A stretch of 64,000 nt of DNA, taken from contig NZ_CANKZC010000006.1 in NCBI RefSeq assembly GCF_947488565.1, positions 78,469 to 142,468 of the forward strand, written 5' to 3'. The translations under genes were made by a program, and so were the position numbers. The notes under the pieces are model-generated. The model did no database searches and was not told where the DNA came from. It was given only the letters and a program-made list of their open reading frames with translations. The stretch is from an uncultured Psychrobacter sp. GTDB taxonomy: Bacteria > Pseudomonadota > Gammaproteobacteria > Pseudomonadales > Moraxellaceae. This document shows, piece after piece, positions 37,875 to 46,019 of this stretch. Positions within the stretch are counted from its first letter, which is position 1. Each line of letters starts with the position of its first letter.

Positions 37875-38090
37875 TTGCATCCATGTTTGAATTCTGAGTT
37901 ATTATTTCATAGTTGCCTTGGAGTGCAGTTTAGCCCTGATTGCAGCGGTTATCCTGCTTGGCTGGGCGAGTTGCAATGGCTTGGTTTGGAGTGGCGCGCA
38001 GAGCAAGCGACGCACCAAACCTTAGCCAATGCCTCGCCTAGACCAGCAGATATGAGCGAAAAGCAGGATTGGCTGCTTACTACTCTTTAG
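37875..38090 (+). pseudogene. Coding-like remnant of unknown gene, 3' end only
   Basis: An open frame of 71 codons whose part from about 37915 on has coding-style codon use and GC-richer sequence (GYPAWLGELQWLGLEW, then EQATHQTLANASPRPADM, stop at 38088-38090), while the upstream part is AT-rich and unlike coding DNA. No ribosome site precedes its ATG. It reads as the 3' end of a gene cut by the event that placed rnlAB next to metH. I cannot name the parent protein. The surrounding gap 37665-38217 holds otherwise only the upstream region of rnlA and the repeat at 38151-38210. Confidence 0.45.
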
Positions 38091-38150
38091 GTTTTGAATA
38101 AGAGATATAGCAGTCTTGATTTCAGCTCAAGTTACGTAGAGTTTTTAACA

Positions 38151-38210
38151 ACGGTGGGTTACGCCTCGTCTGCATTCTCTACGAGAATTTGACAAGTCTA
38201 ACACCACCCT
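38151..38210. repeat. Imperfect inverted repeat, REP-like
   Basis: ACGGTGGGTTA at 38151-38161 is mirrored by TAACACCACCCT at 38199-38210, with an inner CTCGT/ACGAG pair. GGTGGGTTACG-type arms recur as dispersed repeats in many proteobacteria; whether this one has other copies cannot be seen here. Confidence 0.4.
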
Positions 38211-38217
38211 ACTTCAA

Positions 38218-38877
38218 TTATGAACTCAAGTCGCGCGGCGTCGCCTCGCCCCAATAGTAATAACCGACGATATTGACACCCTGAGTAAATCCTTGCTGAC
38301 CCGAGACCTCAAACCCCGCTTGCGCTATCAGCTGCTCGATATCTCTATCCAAATGACAGCCACCTGCTATCGGCTTCCATGCTGGAGTGATGATCTGTTG
38401 GATTTTGCGCGCCCACTTGGGCTGCGGCGCTAAGCCGTGCTCGGCATAATATAGGGTACCAGTCGGTTTTAGCACGCGTCTTATCTCATGTAACGCGTGC
38501 ATAGGATTAGGGATAGAGCATAGAGTGAACGTCATGACGACACTGTCAAGGCTATTATCCTCAAGGGGCAGAGTCTCAGCAGACAGCGGCTGCGAGATAA
38601 AGTCAATGCCAGCATTAGCAAAGCGCTGTACTGCCAATGGATGCAGGTGCGGGTCAACGCCTATCACTTGTTTGACCGTTTGCAGGTTATAAAATCTTGC
38701 ATTGTGTCCGCTACCAACACCGACTTCTAGCACGATGCCATAAGCTTTTGGGACGATAAGCGCTCTTTGCTCGCTCACAACGTCTAGTGCACAGGCTTTG
38801 TCGATTAATACAGGCAGGACTTTATTATTATAGACGTTTTTGAGACTGCTGAGCTTCGAGGTCGGCTTCGAGGTCAT
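38218..38877 (-). CDS. Class I SAM-dependent methyltransferase
   Basis: A 219-residue methyltransferase from the ATG at 38877, chosen because AAGGAA stands about 7 bases before it; the open frame runs further back to 39120 but those codons overlap the DUF2256 gene. Motif I is VLEVGVGSGHNARFY (about 49-63), then GVDPHLHPLA, PLEDNSLDSVVMTFTLCSIP and the post-motif RRVLKPTGTLYYAEHG, as in Methyltransf_11/UbiE-like proteins. The C-terminus has GYYYWGEA. Substrate is unknown; the LCSIPNP and HGLAP pattern recalls METTL7-like enzymes. Third of a minus-strand run after the TolB-like and DUF2256 genes. Confidence 0.85.
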   Translation of the reverse strand: MTSKPTSKLSSLKNVYNNKVLPVLIDKACALDVVSEQRALIVPKAYGIVLEVGVGSGHNARFYNLQTVKQVIGVDPHLHPLAVQRFANAGIDFISQPLSAETLPLEDNSLDSVVMTFTLCSIPNPMHALHEIRRVLKPTGTLYYAEHGLAPQPKWARKIQQIITPAWKPIAGGCHLDRDIEQLIAQAGFEVSGQQGFTQGVNIVGYYYWGEATPRDLSS

Positions 38878-38917
38878 GATGATTCCTTTATAATTAAAGT
38901 AAGAACATCTTTGTATT

Positions 38918-39061
38918 CTACTCGCCCTTTTTACTCCGCCGGCACCGCTCAGAACAATAAACCACATTGTCCCAGTCTTTCTCCCATTTTTTACGCCAAG
39001 TAAAAGGACGCTGGCAGACAGGGCAGGTTTTTTGCGGTAGATTAACTTTTTTGTGTGCCAT
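38918..39061 (-). CDS. DUF2256 zinc-ribbon protein, 47 residues
   Basis: A short gene between the TolB-like and methyltransferase genes, ATG at 39061 and TAG at 38918-38920. The protein begins [20 protein letters not shown], continues [20 protein letters not shown] and ends RRSKKGE. The C-P-x-C ... W-R-K-K-W ... Y-C-x3-C-R-R pattern is that of DUF2256, a tiny zinc-binding family. Ribosome site GGGAAAAGGACT stands just upstream. Its role is unknown; homologues often lie close to photolyase or cryptochrome genes, but here the photolyase is 24 kb away. Spacing is 30 bases from the gene before and 40 bases to the next, suggesting one operon. Confidence 0.85.
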   Translation of the reverse strand: MAHKKVNLPQKTCPVCQRPFTWRKKWEKDWDNVVYCSERCRRSKKGE

Positions 39062-39091
39062 AGTCCTTTTCCCAAAGTTAATGATGGATGA

Positions 39092-40111
39092 TTATTGACC
39101 CCAAATAGGTGAGCGTACAATCCCGCCAGCCTTACTGCTAATGGCGTAGCTTGTCTGACCCGCTAGCGAATGTATGACTATGCTGCCACCGCTTTGTCCG
39201 TCCACTCGTGAGGTGCGCGTAGGATAAACACTATACTGTCCAGAGGGTGAAAAACGTGCTGGCTCATCTAGACCCGTCTCTGCAAGTTTAACAATCTCTC
39301 CAGTTGCTAGCGTCAAAATCGCCGCTTGACGGTCGTTTAGATAGGCTAGGCGCTGACCGTCAAAGCTGAGCTGCGGACTGGCAGCATAATCTTTCATCGT
39401 TATTTGGGTGGCGTTACGAGTTGCAAAGTCATAGCGATATATTCTTGGTCGTCCAGCGTTTTTCTTATCACTGGTGTAAACGAAGCTTTGCCCATCACTA
39501 GCATAGCTTGGCTGCACCTCGGTGCTAGGTAGTGTGGTCAGCTGTTTGGTTTTACCACTATCTAGATGCATCTCATAAATGTCTGCGTCACCGCCAACGG
39601 TTGAGCTATAGAGCAGCTTTTGGCCATCTGGTGAGAATGACGGTGATAGGTTGCTGCCCTCAGTACCCACCACCAGATTGTGCGTTTGGCGACCCACATC
39701 ATATATATAGATTTTCGGGTTTTGTCGCGGGGTTTGCTTACTATAAGCCAATAGCTGCCCGTCAGCTGACCATGCTGGTGCATATATGTAGCCGCTTAGC
39801 TCATCTATGAGCTGTCTATCGCTACCGTCAGGATAAATGCTGTACAGACTAGAGACTTTTGTAGACCCTGCGCCTTGTTCTTCCACGTAAGCAATACGAC
39901 CTGTACGATCTACCGCTGGCATTTTCGCTGTCAGTGGACTTGTCATCGTACTGCTAGTAAGCGTGTGCGCGCCTTTGTCTATCGGCAACGTGCTACAAGC
40001 CGTTAAAAAAACGCTGAGTACAATACCCGCCGTAATATTGCAAGTGATATTCGTCTGAGTTATAGAAAGGTATTTTGTGTGTAGAAGTTGAGGGATACTA
40101 GAGGTAGGCAT
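39092..40111 (-). CDS. TolB-like beta-propeller lipoprotein
   Basis: A 339-residue protein with a hydrophobic signal and lipobox FLTAC (Cys39 from the chosen start) preceded by an unusually long n-region, so a later start is possible. The rest shows repeated PD40/WD40-like blades: IYAPAWSADGQLLAYSK, LSPSFSPDGQKLLYSS, VQPSYASDGQSFVYTSD, ASPQLSFDGQRLAYLND and PARFSPSGQYSVYPT, about 45 residues apart, giving a propeller of six or so blades. TolB proper works with Pal; this is a separate lipoprotein paralogue, since it lacks the TolB N-terminal domain. It heads the run with DUF2256 and the methyltransferase. Confidence 0.82.
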   Translation of the reverse strand: MPTSSIPQLLHTKYLSITQTNITCNITAGIVLSVFLTACSTLPIDKGAHTLTSSTMTSPLTAKMPAVDRTGRIAYVEEQGAGSTKVSSLYSIYPDGSDRQLIDELSGYIYAPAWSADGQLLAYSKQTPRQNPKIYIYDVGRQTHNLVVGTEGSNLSPSFSPDGQKLLYSSTVGGDADIYEMHLDSGKTKQLTTLPSTEVQPSYASDGQSFVYTSDKKNAGRPRIYRYDFATRNATQITMKDYAASPQLSFDGQRLAYLNDRQAAILTLATGEIVKLAETGLDEPARFSPSGQYSVYPTRTSRVDGQSGGSIVIHSLAGQTSYAISSKAGGIVRSPIWGQ

Positions 40112-40275
40112 AAAGAGGTACTCAGTTAGGTTCTGGCTAGAAGCAATAAATTAAAAGACGAAAAACGCGTTTGAGTAGCTAAGCGTGTCATGTATCTGCT
40201 ATGAAAAATACCCGTTGATGAAATAATAAGACAATAGGTAAAATAATTAGGACACATAATTAGGTCACAGAAAAA

Positions 40276-40302
40276 CGCCTCACTACATTATATAGTGAGG
40301 CG
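40276..40302 (-). terminator. Intrinsic terminator after the META-domain gene
   Basis: Perfect 10-bp stem CGCCTCACTA (40276-40285) with TAGTGAGGCG (40293-40302), loop CATTATA, followed on the minus strand by a U-run (A-run 40271-40275). It lies about 95 bases past the stop at 40395. Confidence 0.85.
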
Positions 40303-40394
40303 CGCTATGATTAACAATTATTCGTCTTTTTTTTATAGTAATAACAATAATTTATACAAACCATATCAAACTGTTTTAGATACTTATTTATTAC

Positions 40395-40883
40395 CTATTT
40401 AGCAATGGCTTTAAAGTGAGCCACCTGGTTTGCATTGCGAATGGTTAAGATAGGTACATTGTTCGCGTTATTGTTGATGCTGTACTTGCCTTGTACTGTT
40501 GCAAGTGTCGCTGTATCAAAGCTTGCTTGTGGCTCAGGGCATGCCATCATAGTAGATAAGACATTACCTAGGACAACGTTACCATCTACCACACTATAGT
40601 CAGAACCCATGTTGTTACAAGTGTTGACAAAAGTGACACGGTCATTACCCTCGTTTTCAAAAAACTTTAAGGTCAAAGGTTTAGACGGATCAAAGAATAG
40701 CTGAGTGACTTTTTCACCATTGCTACGTTTGGCATCAACGAGTTGCCAATCATGTGCTTGTAGCGCATTAGTAGTAATTGGTTGAGTGACTGGTGCAGTG
40801 ACGCTAGGGGTTGTCTGGCAACCAGCAGCAAGTGTACCTACTGTAAGCGTTGCCGCCATCATTACTTTTGTCATACTGTTCAT
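40395..40883 (-). CDS. META domain lipoprotein (HslJ-like)
   Basis: A 162-residue lipoprotein: signal with lipobox LAAGC (Cys22), a Thr/Pro-rich spacer, then one META domain (about 43-160): HDWQLVDAKRSNG at the start, VNTCNNMGSDYSVVDGNVVLGNVLSTMMACPE in the centre and a closing strand. C-N-N and MMACPE are family hallmarks; the Cys pair there probably forms a disulfide. HslJ is tied to heat and novobiocin stress in E. coli, but META proteins vary in role. Ribosome site AGGAG just before the ATG. Single gene with its own terminator. Confidence 0.9.
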   Translation of the reverse strand: MNSMTKVMMAATLTVGTLAAGCQTTPSVTAPVTQPITTNALQAHDWQLVDAKRSNGEKVTQLFFDPSKPLTLKFFENEGNDRVTFVNTCNNMGSDYSVVDGNVVLGNVLSTMMACPEPQASFDTATLATVQGKYSINNNANNVPILTIRNANQVAHFKAIAK

Positions 40884-41301
40884 AGAAACTCCTATAATAG
40901 ATAAATTTAAACCTTTGTATAATCAATATATTTTTATTGGTTATTTGAGGCTAGCACTTTTGTAATAGCTCTTATTTAATTTGCTAGATAGATGCGCTAA
41001 ACATCAATACTATTATGCACGACGAGCAGATTATTGTCATGAAAGATTACGTACACCCTTACCTTTATATTTGTTTCACTGTATAGCTATTTTGCTAATA
41101 CACCTTGTCAAAATATACACTACCTGCTAACTGCTGATTTAGTCTTAATTATTCTAAATCAGTACTCGCTTGGCATTTTATATAAAGCTGTCAAGTATTT
41201 ACCAGTGAAAGACCGTGACCGCTAGCGTCTATGGTAAGGCCGTTAACCATGTATTTATGCTATAATGTCCCTACTTTCATTCTATAACTATAAGTACGAC
41301 A
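40884..41301. other. Intergenic region upstream of map
   Basis: A 418-base AT-rich gap between divergent genes. No ORF or RNA is recognised. It contains the map promoter at 41258-41266 and presumably a promoter for the META gene. Confidence 0.4.
41258..41266 (+). promoter_or_regulatory. Extended -10 promoter of map
   Basis: TGCTATAAT: perfect TATAAT at 41261-41266 with the TGn extension; no good -35 at 17 bases, as expected of extended -10 promoters. It lies 35 bases before the map ATG. Confidence 0.65.
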
Positions 41302-42096
41302 ATGATGACTAAAAAATCCCTTATCCAGTCCCCTGAAGCCATAGAAAAAATGCGTGTCGCCGGTAAGCTTGCCAGCGACGTACTTGTAATGCTTGATGAG
41401 CACGTGAGAGTCGGTATCAGTACCGAAGCGCTCAATCAAATAGCTCATGACTACATTGTTAACGAGCAGCAAGCTATCCCAGCACCGCTTAACTATAATG
41501 GCTTCCCAAAATCAATCTGTACTTCAGTGAATCATGTGGTGTGCCACGGTATCCCAACCGAAAACAAACTGCTCAAGGACGGCGACATTATTAATATCGA
41601 TGTGACTGTCATTAAAGATGGCTACTATGGCGATACCTCAAAAATGTGGATCGTCGGTAATGGCTCCATCATGGCGCAGCGTATCTGTAAAGTGGCGCAA
41701 GACGCGCTTTATGCAGGCATGAGTGTCGTCAAAGATGGCGCGCGCTTGGGTGATGTTGGTGCCGCTATTCAAGAAGTGGTCGAGCCTGAACGCTTTAGTA
41801 TCGTGCGTGAGTTCTGTGGTCACGGTATCAGTAATGAGTTTCACCATGAGCCACAAGTCATGCATTATGGCAAAAAAGGCACAGGCTTTGAGCTTAAAAC
41901 TGGCATGACCTTTACTATCGAACCCATGATCAACCAAGGCACGTGGCAGACCAAGATCCTACCGGATGAGTGGACGGCGATTACTAAAGATCGTAAGCTG
42001 TCTGCGCAGTGGGAGCATACCATGGTCGTGACTGATAATGGCTGTGAAGTCTTTACCACGCGTCCTGAAGAAGATTTGAGCTTTTTGACCCAATAA
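41302..42096 (+). CDS. map: Methionine aminopeptidase type I
   Basis: A 264-residue dimetal peptidase that removes the initiator Met from nascent proteins. The five ligands are in place: D100, D111, H174, E207 and E238, plus His82 in NHVVCHGIP. FCGHGIS and MTFTIEPMI motifs are typical. Met1-Met2 gives a two-base ambiguity in start (41302 or 41305). It precedes glnD, as in enterics. A hairpin terminator at 42105-42130 separates them. Confidence 0.97.
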   Translation: MMTKKSLIQSPEAIEKMRVAGKLASDVLVMLDEHVRVGISTEALNQIAHDYIVNEQQAIPAPLNYNGFPKSICTSVNHVVCHGIPTENKLLKDGDIINIDVTVIKDGYYGDTSKMWIVGNGSIMAQRICKVAQDALYAGMSVVKDGARLGDVGAAIQEVVEPERFSIVREFCGHGISNEFHHEPQVMHYGKKGTGFELKTGMTFTIEPMINQGTWQTKILPDEWTAITKDRKLSAQWEHTMVVTDNGCEVFTTRPEEDLSFLTQ

Positions 42097-42104
42097 TATA
42101 AATC

Positions 42105-42130
42105 AAGATCGCTTAGGCGGTCTTTTTTTT
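42105..42130 (+). terminator. Intrinsic terminator after map
   Basis: AAGATCGC (42105-42112) pairs with GCGGTCTT (42117-42124), loop TTAG, then a T-run to 42130; 9 bases past the map stop. Confidence 0.8.
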
Positions 42131-42274
42131 GCGCTATTATTATTGGCTTTAGGCTATTATTATGAGTCGGTAGATACGCGTTAAGTATTATGTTGACTGC
42201 TTTTAGCTTTATACGTTTAATTGCTTTGTGCTTTTAACAATCTCTATTTTTAAATTATTGTTTGGATAACGTTC

Positions 42275-45010
42275 ATGTTCTCATTCGATGCTGCCTCTAT
42301 CAACCTAACTCCGCTGCCGCCCTTCCCTGCATCAGACAGTATGTCGTTGGCGTCATCTGATACAGAGAAGTCTCTACTTGGTATACCCAAATGGTTAACG
42401 CAGATCAATAACGATATCAGCCGCGCTCTTGAACGTGGAGCGAATATTCGTCAACTAGTTGGCGCTCGTAGCGATGCCATTGATGATTTGCTGATTGTAT
42501 TGTTTACATGGTTTGAGTTAGACAAGACAGATTTGGCATTATTTGCAACTGGCGGCTATGGACGCGGCGAGCTGTCTTTGTATTCAGATATCGATATTTT
42601 ATTGCTAGCACCTGATAAGTTACAGACTGATGTTAGCAGTAAAATTGATAGACTGGTGGCGATGTTATGGGATATTGGTCTTGAGCCTGCGCTATCGGTA
42701 CGTAGTGTCGATGACTGCTTGGAAGCGGCCACGGATCATACGGTTGCCAGTACGTTACTAGAGGCTCGATTGTTAATCGGTAATGAAGCGCTACAGAGCA
42801 TTCCTGTCGATGTTGTGAACAAATTATGGTCACAAAAAGATTTTTATGAAGTAAAAATCAGTGAGGCTAAGGCGCGTTATATTCGGCATAACGCCACCGA
42901 GTATAATCTTGAGCCTAATATCAAAACCGCGCCTGGCGGACTACGCGATATTCATATCGTCGGCTGGGTGACCAAGCGCTACTTTCGAGTCAGCAAACTC
43001 TATGATTTGGTACAACAAGGCTTTGTGACCGAAAAAGAGTTCGATGAGCTAAGCTTTGCTGAAAGTTACTTATGGCAGATACGGCATTATTTACATGAGC
43101 TGACAGGTCGTAACGAAAACAAGCTGCTGTTTGACTATCAGCGCGATATCGCGCAGCGGATGGGTTATGAGTCGCAGCCAGATGATCAGCCTAACGCCGC
43201 GGTTGAACGCTTTATGCGCGACTACTATCGCTGTGCAATGCAAATATCAACGCTGTCTGAGATGCTTATCAATCATTACTATGAGACCATCATAGAGCCG
43301 CATCTGCCGGATGAAGAGCAGCCGACTAAGCGTCCATTGAACGCGCTGTTTAATCAGGTTGGCGAGCAGATTGCCGTCTCCCATCATCGTGTGTTTTCTC
43401 AGCATCCTGAAGCGATTTTAGAGATGTTTTTACTTATGGGACAATACGGGATAAAGAGCATCCGAACCCGAACTCTGCGCGCACTAAAAATTGCCGCGCG
43501 CGGTATCGACCAGACTTACCGTGACAATCCTGAACATCAAGCGTTGTTTTTAGAAAATATCAAAGAGCAAAATTATTTGTTCCATCGGTTGCGTGCGATG
43601 AATCGCTATGGGGTACTGGGTAACTATATTCCTGCCTTTGCGCAAGTGACCGGTCTTATGCAGTATGACTTATTTCATCGTTATACAGTCGATGCGCACA
43701 CGCTATTTTTGATTCGAATTTTACACCGCTTTACCGACGCGCGTTTTTATGAAGACTTTCCGTTGGTTAGTGCTATCTTTCAGCGCATTGAGCGTAAAGA
43801 GATTTTGGTATTGGCAGCGATGTTCCATGATATTGCCAAAGGTCGCGGCGGCAATCACAGTCAACTTGGAGAGACTGAGTCGATTGAGTTTTGTTTGGCA
43901 CATGGTATGAGTAAAGCCGATGCTCATCTGGTAGGTTGGCTCACACGCTATCATTTATTGATGTCTATGACTGCACAAAAAAAGGACATATCAGACCCGG
44001 AAGTGGTGACTATCTTTGCTGATTTGGTCGGTAATGTCACTCATCTTAATCATTTGTATGTATTGACAGTGGCAGATATGAACGCTACCAATCCGCAGCT
44101 TTGGAACAGCTGGCGGGCGACTTTGATGAAACAACTATACTCACAGACGCGGCGCATCTTACGTGCTGATATCGACGCACCCACCAACCGTCAAGATATG
44201 ATTCGTGCAACGCGTAAGCAAGCGCTAACGATGCTTGATAATGCCAACAATCAGCATATGAATCGTGATGAGGTGCTTAGGTTATGGGATGAGTTGGGTG
44301 ATGAATACTTTTTACGTGAGATTGCAGAAGACATCTTATGGCATACTGAAGCCATCTTAAACCATCCCCCTATCGGCTATGCGTCTAATGCTGATAGTAT
44401 GCCACTAGTTGTATTACGTGAGCATCGAGAGTTGGCGCTAGATGCTGTACAAGTCTTTGTATATACCCAAGATCAGGCCAACTTATTTGCGGTCACCATG
44501 GCAGTATTTGATCAGATGAGCCTTGATGTACTGGACGCACGAATCATTACCGCGACCCGTGACTTTGCTTTAGACTCTTATGTGCTACTTGATCGTAGCG
44601 GTACATTACTAAAAGATGAGGACAGTCAACAAGAGCTAAAGCAGCGTTTAGTAGATGCTTTTAAAAACCCTACAACACCCAAACTTGCGCAAAAACGTAT
44701 CCCGCGCCAGCTTAGACATTTCGATGTACCGACTATTATTGATTTTGAGTTTAATGAGGCTTCAGGTCAACATGTCATGAGCTTACAGACACTTGATCAG
44801 CCAGGGTTACTGGCACGAGTGGGACAGGTATTTTTGCAGCAAGGAATTGAAGTACATGCGGCTCGTATTACGACCTTAGGTGAGCGCGCAGAAGACATGT
44901 TTTATCTCAGTGATCAAAACGATGCGCCATTATCTATAGACAAACTTGATACGTTAAAAGCGGCTTTGATTGCTAGTATTAGCGTCCTACCAGATAGCAG
45001 TCACGTTTAG
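42275..45010 (+). CDS. glnD: PII uridylyltransferase / uridylyl-removing enzyme
   Basis: A 911-residue nitrogen sensor that adds UMP to PII under nitrogen limitation and removes it when glutamine is high. The nucleotidyltransferase motif GGYGRGELSLYSDIDILLL is at about 91-109; a GlnE-like helical linker with PGGLRDIH follows. The HD hydrolase domain has MFHDIAKGRGGNHS near 515-528. Two ACT domains close the protein (about 715-790 and 830-905; QTLDQPGLLARVGQVF and YLSDQND). Length is normal. A ribosome site is weak. The stop codon lies in the loop of a hairpin at 44993-45027. Confidence 0.97.
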   Translation: MFSFDAASINLTPLPPFPASDSMSLASSDTEKSLLGIPKWLTQINNDISRALERGANIRQLVGARSDAIDDLLIVLFTWFELDKTDLALFATGGYGRGELSLYSDIDILLLAPDKLQTDVSSKIDRLVAMLWDIGLEPALSVRSVDDCLEAATDHTVASTLLEARLLIGNEALQSIPVDVVNKLWSQKDFYEVKISEAKARYIRHNATEYNLEPNIKTAPGGLRDIHIVGWVTKRYFRVSKLYDLVQQGFVTEKEFDELSFAESYLWQIRHYLHELTGRNENKLLFDYQRDIAQRMGYESQPDDQPNAAVERFMRDYYRCAMQISTLSEMLINHYYETIIEPHLPDEEQPTKRPLNALFNQVGEQIAVSHHRVFSQHPEAILEMFLLMGQYGIKSIRTRTLRALKIAARGIDQTYRDNPEHQALFLENIKEQNYLFHRLRAMNRYGVLGNYIPAFAQVTGLMQYDLFHRYTVDAHTLFLIRILHRFTDARFYEDFPLVSAIFQRIERKEILVLAAMFHDIAKGRGGNHSQLGETESIEFCLAHGMSKADAHLVGWLTRYHLLMSMTAQKKDISDPEVVTIFADLVGNVTHLNHLYVLTVADMNATNPQLWNSWRATLMKQLYSQTRRILRADIDAPTNRQDMIRATRKQALTMLDNANNQHMNRDEVLRLWDELGDEYFLREIAEDILWHTEAILNHPPIGYASNADSMPLVVLREHRELALDAVQVFVYTQDQANLFAVTMAVFDQMSLDVLDARIITATRDFALDSYVLLDRSGTLLKDEDSQQELKQRLVDAFKNPTTPKLAQKRIPRQLRHFDVPTIIDFEFNEASGQHVMSLQTLDQPGLLARVGQVFLQQGIEVHAARITTLGERAEDMFYLSDQNDAPLSIDKLDTLKAALIASISVLPDSSHV

Positions 45011-45027
45011 CCTAGCGTGACTGCTAT
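44993..45027 (+). terminator. Hairpin over the glnD stop codon
   Basis: ATAGCAGTCACG (ending 45005) pairs perfectly with CGTGACTGCTAT (45016-45027); the glnD TAG (45008-45010) is in the 10-base loop. The tail is only moderately U-rich (TAACCGATTTAAAT), so it may end glnD or protect its 3' end. Confidence 0.6.
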
Positions 45028-45069
45028 TAACCGATTTAAATGCTAAGGTTCTAATTAAATAGCATGGTT

Positions 45070-45780
45070 CTAAGACATATCAATCAGGCTTTTATAAATC
45101 ATTTTGTCAGCATAAGGAGATAGTGCTTCGTCGGCAAGCTCTGGTGGCAATACTTCTGCTTCTATCTGATATTGTCCCAATATCAAACGTCCAGCTTCGA
45201 CTTCTTTTTGTAGCAGACGTTGCAAGCTAGCCAGTTTTAGATGGGACTTGTAACGCTCATGAATCGTTTGTAAGGAGATAGGCGCACTAGCATGAATAGC
45301 AGGTAAAATAATATCTGATGCCAGTATATACATCTCATTTAACGCCTGTTCTCGTACAAGGTCTACACTATCAATTCGATTTTGCAAACGATTTGCCAAA
45401 CGTCCTTTAGAGGATAATATAATGGCAAATAAGGCTGTCTGCACACCAAATACCGTCATATATGTCCATAAGTATAGCTCTACGTTTAGTAGATTACTAA
45501 GTAGCATAAGAATAACAGCTACAATGAAGTAACTGACCAGTTGCCATAAAAGCCACATAATCAGACTATTATCTCCAAACCAAAACATCCAGCGCTCTTT
45601 TAGGGCGACAAGGCTTTGACGTGCCTCCCACCACTGCTGCTCACATTGTTTTAACTGTTCACAAAAACTGGTTTTTTGTAAGCTGACATCATCGCCAATG
45701 TTTTTAACATCGTTGATATTGTCATTGAGAGTGTCGTCATCAAGATGGTTAGCTCTGGAAGCTTTAAGCATATCAATCAT
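45070..45780 (-). CDS. Membrane protein of unknown function
   Basis: A 236-residue protein with a polar N-terminal helix (about 1-65), two membrane helices (about 75-95 and 103-125) and a cytoplasmic C-terminal part. Between them WMFWFGDNSLIMWLLWQLV and LLNVELYLWTYMTVFG are notable. The C-terminal half (about 126-225) is helical with HERYKSHLKLASLQRLLQKEVEAGRL, which looks like a winged or all-helical fold. I do not recognise the family. Convergent with glnD and divergent from dapC, an isolated gene; normal base composition. Confidence 0.65.
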   Translation of the reverse strand: MIDMLKASRANHLDDDTLNDNINDVKNIGDDVSLQKTSFCEQLKQCEQQWWEARQSLVALKERWMFWFGDNSLIMWLLWQLVSYFIVAVILMLLSNLLNVELYLWTYMTVFGVQTALFAIILSSKGRLANRLQNRIDSVDLVREQALNEMYILASDIILPAIHASAPISLQTIHERYKSHLKLASLQRLLQKEVEAGRLILGQYQIEAEVLPPELADEALSPYADKMIYKSLIDMS

Positions 45781-46019
45781 CCTAACAGTGACTTACCATA
45801 AGCTACGATAAGCACTGTATCTATTGTTATTATTTATAAGCTATGAGTGATAAAACCAACAGCTAAGTCATTGAACGCCTTCACAAATATATGCTCAGAC
45901 AATGACAGTAAATGTAAGGTAAGAAGGAAAAGACAAAAAATAAGAGAAGTGCTACACTGTTTGAATGTAATTTTTCTTTATAATTTTATTATCAATGGCC
46001 TATTATAGTTACCTAACAT

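Noticed and set aside
38878-39120. N-terminal extension of the methyltransferase
   Set aside because: These codons overlap the DUF2256 gene in another frame, and a good ribosome site precedes the ATG at 38877.
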